Shown here piece after piece: positions 60,601 through 64,000 of a DNA stretch of 64,000 nucleotides. The first letter of the stretch is position 1. Each line of letters begins with the position of its first letter. Made by a program: the position numbers and the translations under genes. This stretch comes from an uncultured Acidimicrobiales bacterium (lineage in GTDB: Bacteria > Actinomycetota > Acidimicrobiia > Acidimicrobiales > SZUA-35). The stretch covers positions 1 through 64,000 of the forward strand of contig CALIFY010000022.1 in NCBI GenBank assembly GCA_938021675.1, given 5' to 3'. Below the pieces are notes generated by a model. The model had not been told where the DNA came from, made no database searches, and saw nothing but the letters and a program-made list of their open reading frames with translations.

Positions 60601-60821
60601 AGCTGGTTCTTGGTCATTGATCCACGGAGGTGAACGAGCCGGTATTCGACGATTCGTTTGGCGGCGAGGCCGAAGAACGCCGCTTTGGCCAGCGGGCCTT
60701 CCGGACCGCTGTCGACCACACCAGGGCCGATAACGATCGCTGTGTCGCCGTCGGTGCGGTTCGCCGTCTCGCTGTCGCTCTCGACCGCTACGTCGCCATT
60801 GTGCTGCCGAGTAAGGTCCAC
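57663..60821 (-). CDS. purL: FGAM synthase large subunit with PurS-like N-terminal region
   Basis: This 1052-residue ATP-dependent enzyme makes FGAM. Residues about 30-175 look like PurS: [23 protein letters not shown] with [11 protein letters not shown], preceded by a partial repeat ([10 protein letters not shown] to DPVEQW). The linker helix and PurL catalytic core follow ([74 protein letters not shown]). The last 90 residues or so are an acidic SDA/ESD low-complexity tail. A separate purS is thus not needed. Gene order supports assembly with PurQ. Confidence 0.93.
   Translation of the reverse strand: [1052 protein letters not shown]
57731..57845 (-). repeat. Imperfect short repeats encoding the acidic PurL tail
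   Basis: Units related to GGCGTCAGATTCACC recur about seven times at 9-15 bp offsets and encode Glu-Ser-Asp-Ala/Ser runs. They lie at the 3' end of purL, beyond the catalytic core, and keep the frame. Confidence 0.75.
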
Positions 60822-60857
60822 TAATACAGGATGTCGCCTGAGGGACCCGACGTGGCA

Positions 60858-60886
60858 AGAACAACCACGATTTTACAAAATGTCAA
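60858..60886 (-). promoter_or_regulatory. Candidate promoter of the purine cluster
   Basis: On the minus strand TTGACA is followed by a 17-nt spacer and TGTTCT, 37 bp upstream of the purL ATG. The -35 is perfect; the -10 is weak. It is the only promoter-like pair seen before the minus-strand purine genes. Confidence 0.4.
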
Positions 60887-60964
60887 TCTCGGATCTCCAG
60901 GCCTCACCAACAGAGGCATCGGCCCGCCGCCCCGTACCGGCACATGCCGGCTAGCGTGCGACGG

Positions 60965-61612
60965 GTGAGCTCAAGCTTCGTGCTCGGGGTCGACCTCGAT
61001 GGCGTGTGTGCCGACTACAACCTCGGTTTCCGGGAGATAGTGGCGGCCGATAAAGGTCTGCCTCCATCGTCGTTGCCGTTACCGACTTCCTGGGGATTCG
61101 GCCATTGGGGCCTCGACGACGACGAATTCCTGCGTCTCCACCGAGCGGCGGTGTGCGAAAAGCGGATGCTCCGCAGCCTGCCGGTCATCGATGGTTGCGC
61201 CGACGCCTTGTGGCGGCTGTCCGACGCCGGAATCTGGATCCGAATCATCACCCACCGCCTCTACACCAACTGGGGCCATGCCATCGCTGTCTCCGACACC
61301 GTGGCGTGGATGGATGAGCACCGGATCCCGTACCGAGACCTCTGCTTCCTGGGGGCGAAGCCACAGGTTGAAGCCGATGCCTATATCGATGACGCCCCCC
61401 ACAACATCACCGCACTCCGAGAAGCGGGAAACACCGTGGTGATCTTCGATCAACCGTACAACCGAGACCTCGACGGGCTCCGGGTGACGGCTTGGGACGA
61501 GGTAGAGGACGTCGTGGCAGAGTTAGCGAAAGAAAAGGGCGCCATCCAAACCCAACTTCCCGGCATCGATGCCGGCGCGGAACGACTAGACCGGCGCCGA
61601 GAATCCCGCTAG
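60965..61612 (+). CDS. HAD-fold 5'(3')-deoxyribonucleotidase-like protein
   Basis: This 215-residue HAD phosphatase has the nucleophile motif LGVDLDGVCADYN, motif II (IRIITHRLYTN, Thr) and motif III/IV with CFLGAKPQVEADAYIDDAPHNI. VIFDQPYNRDL at the end is typical of the deoxyribonucleotidase branch. It is divergent from purL with 143 bp between. The GTG at 60965 starts next to the conserved part; ATG 60944 would add seven residues. Confidence 0.82.
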   Translation: MSSSFVLGVDLDGVCADYNLGFREIVAADKGLPPSSLPLPTSWGFGHWGLDDDEFLRLHRAAVCEKRMLRSLPVIDGCADALWRLSDAGIWIRIITHRLYTNWGHAIAVSDTVAWMDEHRIPYRDLCFLGAKPQVEADAYIDDAPHNITALREAGNTVVIFDQPYNRDLDGLRVTAWDEVEDVVAELAKEKGAIQTQLPGIDAGAERLDRRRESR

Positions 61613-61631
61613 CGGGCGCCGTTGAGAAGAG

Positions 61632-61961
61632 TCAACCGGTCGGCACCCAGGATGCCACCGCGGCCAGTTCGTCAAGCGCTTCGGTCCACCACGAATTCGT
61701 GACCGTAGTACGACCTGGCATGTCGACCAACAGGCGATCGACGGTGATAACCATTTCCGGTCGATCGGCGGCGGCCAACCGGACATCGAGCAAATGATCG
61801 ACCAGGCGCGAGCGATCGCTGATCTCTCCTTCGACCTCGGTCCGGATCTCGTTAATGAGGAAGTTGATCACATCGCTATGGTGCCACCCCGGACCCCACC
61901 CTGACAGATGCATTGGGAGAGGTTGCTCAAGGTGGACGATGATTCGACTCGTCCGACCCAT
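61632..61961 (-). CDS. Hypothetical protein (109 aa)
   Basis: A 109-codon minus-strand frame begins at ATG 61961 (the open frame extends upstream to 62054). The product MGRTSRIIVHLEQPLPMHL continues to a hydrophilic helix (DVINFLINEIRTEVEGEISD) and MVITVDRLLVDMPGRTTVTNSWW. The mixed hydrophobic/charged pattern looks protein-like, but I do not recognise a family, and no ribosome site is visible. It converges with the nucleotidase gene. Confidence 0.45.
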   Translation of the reverse strand: MGRTSRIIVHLEQPLPMHLSGWGPGWHHSDVINFLINEIRTEVEGEISDRSRLVDHLLDVRLAAADRPEMVITVDRLLVDMPGRTTVTNSWWTEALDELAAVASWVPTG

Positions 61962-62075
61962 ACTGACAAGAGCAGAGAGCTTCCTGTCTACCGAGTCACT
62001 CGCTACCCGGTCGCTATCTACCGAGTCGCGGTGTTGGCCCGGTTGCGGTAGCAACCGGGTTACGCTCGCCGGTAT

Positions 62076-62528
62076 GTGCAGGTCGTCCCAGCCGGGCCGG
62101 CAGCCGACCGGTCAGCGGCGGCGATGCGGGCCGTAGCCGCCGTCGCCGCCATCACCCTGGCTGCCGTGTTGACCGTAGCCGCCATCGCTAAAATCCGGCG
62201 ACCAACGGAAACGATCTCGGCGATGACGGTCATCGGCCTTCCGGTCCCCCATCTGGTGGCCCGAATCCTCCCGCCGTTCGAGTTGCTCGTTGCCAGCATC
62301 CTTATCGTCGCCCCGGGGTGGGGAGGCGTCTTCGCCTTCGCCACGCTCGCCGCCTTTACCACGCTGCTCGCTCAAATCGTTCGGTCCGGCCGCACCGTGT
62401 CGTGCGCCTGTTTTGGCGAGACCTCCTCCCGCCCGGTGACCGCCGTTCACCTCGCCCGCAACGCCGTACTCCTGGGCCTGGCCGCCACGGCCGCCACCTT
62501 CGATGGCCCCATCTGGTCGATCGTTTGA
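62076..62528 (+). CDS. MauE/DoxX-like membrane protein
   Basis: This 150-residue protein has four hydrophobic segments (about 17-39, 58-80, 83-98, 124-142) and the Cys motif VSCACFGE, similar to the CGCFG motif of MauE, a membrane factor for disulfide-forming assembly of methylamine dehydrogenase. Similar proteins occur without that pathway in Actinomycetota, often beside thioredoxin-like genes. GTG 62076 or ATG 62124 may be the start. The stop lies within a 20-bp tandem duplication. Confidence 0.7.
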   Translation: MQVVPAGPAADRSAAAMRAVAAVAAITLAAVLTVAAIAKIRRPTETISAMTVIGLPVPHLVARILPPFELLVASILIVAPGWGGVFAFATLAAFTTLLAQIVRSGRTVSCACFGETSSRPVTAVHLARNAVLLGLAATAATFDGPIWSIV

Positions 62529-62552
62529 TGACCTGGTCGATCGTTTGATGAC
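62513..62552 (+). repeat. 20-bp tandem duplication at the MauE-like gene end
   Basis: CTGGTCGATCGTTTGATGAC occurs twice without spacing at 62513-62532 and 62533-62552. The first copy includes the stop TGA of the MauE-like gene. Being exact, it is recent slippage or a regulatory direct repeat. Confidence 0.9.
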
Positions 62553-62702
62553 TGGACTGCATCTCGCCGGATTCGACACCGGCGTGATAAGCAGTCGCCG
62601 GGGCATCCGCCGCCAGGCGGTGGTGTCCCGGACGGGGAGCCCCGTCATCGACCGGCCGCCGTCGTTTACGTCGGTCGTACCACTACACGAAAGGTACATT
62701 CC

Positions 62703-63443
62703 ATGGATCTAGGACTCGCTGGAAAACGAGCGGTGGTTGCGGGGGCATCGGCCGGGCTTGGACTCGGTTGCGCACAGGCCTTGTCTGCCGAAGGGGCAAC
62801 GGTGGCGATTGGAAGCCGATCGGCCGAGCGGGTTGCCGAGGCTGCGGCCACGATGGACGGCGCCACGGGCATCGTCGGTGACGTGTCGACCACCGAGGGC
62901 GCCGTGGCGTTCGTGTCCGATGCGGCAGCCGCGCTTGGAGGGATCGATATCTTGGTGGCGAACGCTGGCGGTCCGCCGCTCGGTGACTTCGCCTCGACCG
63001 AACTCGACGCATACCAGTCCGCCATCGACCTGAATCTACTGTCGACCGTAGCGATGGTTCATACCGCGGTGCCGCATATGCAAACGACCGGGTGGGGCCG
63101 CATCGTGGCCATCACCTCGCTCTCGGTTCGTCAGCCCATGGGGCAGCTGATCCTGTCGAACACCGCCAGGGCTGGCGTGACCGGATTCCTGAAGACGGTG
63201 GCCACCGAAATCGCCCGCGACGGGATCACCGTCAACTCTCTCCAACCGGGCTCCCACGCCACGGACCGTTTGATACACGCCGGTTTCGATCTTGAAGAGG
63301 TGGCGGCCGCCACCCCAACGCAATCGATCGGGTCGGCCGAAGACTTTGGCAGGGTGTGCGCGTTCCTCTGTTCGGATGCTGCGAAGTTCATCACCGGAGC
63401 GGCGATCCCGGTAGACGGCGGAGCCAACGCCGCCCTGCAGTGA
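62703..63443 (+). CDS. SDR-family oxidoreductase lacking the Tyr-Lys catalytic pair
   Basis: This 246-residue Rossmann-fold protein has the cofactor loop VAGASAGLGLG, VANAGGPP (NAG motif) and PGSHATDRL. At the catalytic site the Ser region is AITSLSVRQ, but the expected Tyr and Lys (Y-x3-K, 13 and 17 residues after the Ser) are replaced by Ser and Arg in LSNTARAGV. SDRs of this SN-x2-R type form a separate subset and may use another mechanism or bind substrate only. A GAAAGG ribosome site precedes the ATG. A thiolase follows. Confidence 0.85.
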   Translation: MDLGLAGKRAVVAGASAGLGLGCAQALSAEGATVAIGSRSAERVAEAAATMDGATGIVGDVSTTEGAVAFVSDAAAALGGIDILVANAGGPPLGDFASTELDAYQSAIDLNLLSTVAMVHTAVPHMQTTGWGRIVAITSLSVRQPMGQLILSNTARAGVTGFLKTVATEIARDGITVNSLQPGSHATDRLIHAGFDLEEVAAATPTQSIGSAEDFGRVCAFLCSDAAKFITGAAIPVDGGANAALQ

Positions 63444-63474
63444 GGTCCAAACCCGAGACTCCCGTCCAGCGCAA

Positions 63475-63503
63475 TTGACCGACCGGTCAAGTTATCGTTA
63501 CAT
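63475..63503 (+). promoter_or_regulatory. Thiolase promoter overlapped by palindromic operator
   Basis: TTGACCG-AC-CGGTCAA (63475-63490) is a perfect inverted repeat with 7-nt arms. Its first six bases TTGACC form a -35 with TTACAT at 63498-63503 at 17-nt spacing. A repressor bound here would cover the -35, so the thiolase gene is probably ligand-controlled by a TetR-type regulator. The motif differs from that at 3443-3460. Confidence 0.55.
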
Positions 63504-63532
63504 TCGATTCAGATCGATTCGCAAGGAGTGAC

Positions 63533-64000
63533 ATGGCCGAGCCCGTAATCGTCGCCACCGCCCGCAGCCCGATCGGGCGCGCATTCAAGGGGTCAATGAA
63601 AGACGAACGACCCGATGACATCACCGCCCAGATCGTTAAGGCCGCACTCGACAAAGTGCCGCAGCTCAGCCGAGACGACATAGATGATCTGATGCTCGGC
63701 GTCGGGTCCCCGGCCGGCGAACAAGGCTTCAACATGGCCAGAGTGGTTTCTCTCATGTCCGGGCTTGAGAACGTTCCAGGGGTAACCGTCAATCGCTACT
63801 GCTCATCATCGCTGCAAACGATTCGCATGGCAGCCCATGCCATCAAGGCCGGCGAAGGAGACACGTTCATCGCTGCTGGCAGCGAGTTCGTCAGCCGGTA
63901 CGGCGCCGGCGTGGCCGACCCAGCCCCGGCAAGAAACCCAGTCTTCGACGAGGCGATGGCCCGATCGGCCGAGCGGTCCGAGGGCGGCGCCGAAACCTGG
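63533..64000 (+). CDS. Thiolase (acetyl-CoA acetyltransferase type), 3'-truncated by the window edge
   Basis: The first 156 codons are present. MAEPVIVATARSPIGRAFKGS and the catalytic nucleophile region VNRYCSSSLQTIRMAAHAI are thiolase signatures, followed by IAAGSEFVSR. The frame runs off the window in the family's usual loop region. The ATG at 63533 is preceded by AAGGAG. The role is probably beta-oxidation, or acyl-CoA condensation in an operon with following genes. Confidence 0.9.
   Translation, partial: MAEPVIVATARSPIGRAFKGSMKDERPDDITAQIVKAALDKVPQLSRDDIDDLMLGVGSPAGEQGFNMARVVSLMSGLENVPGVTVNRYCSSSLQTIRMAAHAIKAGEGDTFIAAGSEFVSRYGAGVADPAPARNPVFDEAMARSAERSEGGAETW

Overview
The window is high-G+C bacterial DNA. 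It looks like an Actinomycetota chromosome, probably from an Acidimicrobiia-like lineage. This is inferred from G/C-rich third codon positions, many GTG starts, dense ATGA/GTGA start-stop overlaps and the gene content; there is no rRNA or tRNA to confirm it. Most of the window is ordinary chromosome, interrupted by two accessory patches.

Left edge (1-2160): an IS3-family insertion sequence with a frameshifted transposase has cut the 3' end off a tyrosine integrase, leaving the remnant of an integrated element. An acyl-CoA dehydrogenase with a palindromic operator and a repeat-rich secreted DUF1996 protein follow. From about 6.0 to 10.5 kb there is a low-G+C island holding a secreted protein, a lipoprotein and an ABC ATPase with its FtsX-like permease. 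It lies between two direct copies, about 189 bp and 98% identical, of the 3' end of thiQ. Next come the thiBPQ thiamine transporter under a TPP riboswitch, a YbaK-type deacylase, pncB, soxR, cysS, an MBL-fold hydrolase, a thioesterase, an alpha/beta hydrolase and a LOG-family protein.

Middle (22.6-41.8 kb): an assimilatory sulfur operon runs APS reductase, siroheme synthesis, sulfite reductase, DUF4202, metZ and DUF1737. After it comes a translationally coupled cluster of a large membrane protein, an ABC ATPase and permease, a Gln-Ser repeat protein, MoxR, DUF58 and a 1529-residue protein carrying three von Willebrand A domains. A CcmF/CcsA-like heme-lyase gene runs into the end of that last gene from the opposite strand.

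The most unusual small gene is at 43754-44056. It is a 100-codon reading frame interrupted only by one in-frame TGA. A strong stem-loop with a GGUC apical loop starts 13 nt after the TGA, which is the layout of a bacterial selenocysteine (SECIS) signal. I interpret it as a probable selenoprotein gene.

Right part: two MFS transporters, an ABC-2 exporter (ATPase plus two permeases), then a minus-strand purine cluster reading purL (with a fused PurS-like region), purQ, purC, purE, purF, purDM (fused), purN and guaB. The window ends with a deoxynucleotidase-like HAD protein, a MauE-like protein, an atypical SDR lacking the Tyr/Lys pair, and the start of a thiolase gene behind a palindrome that overlaps its promoter.
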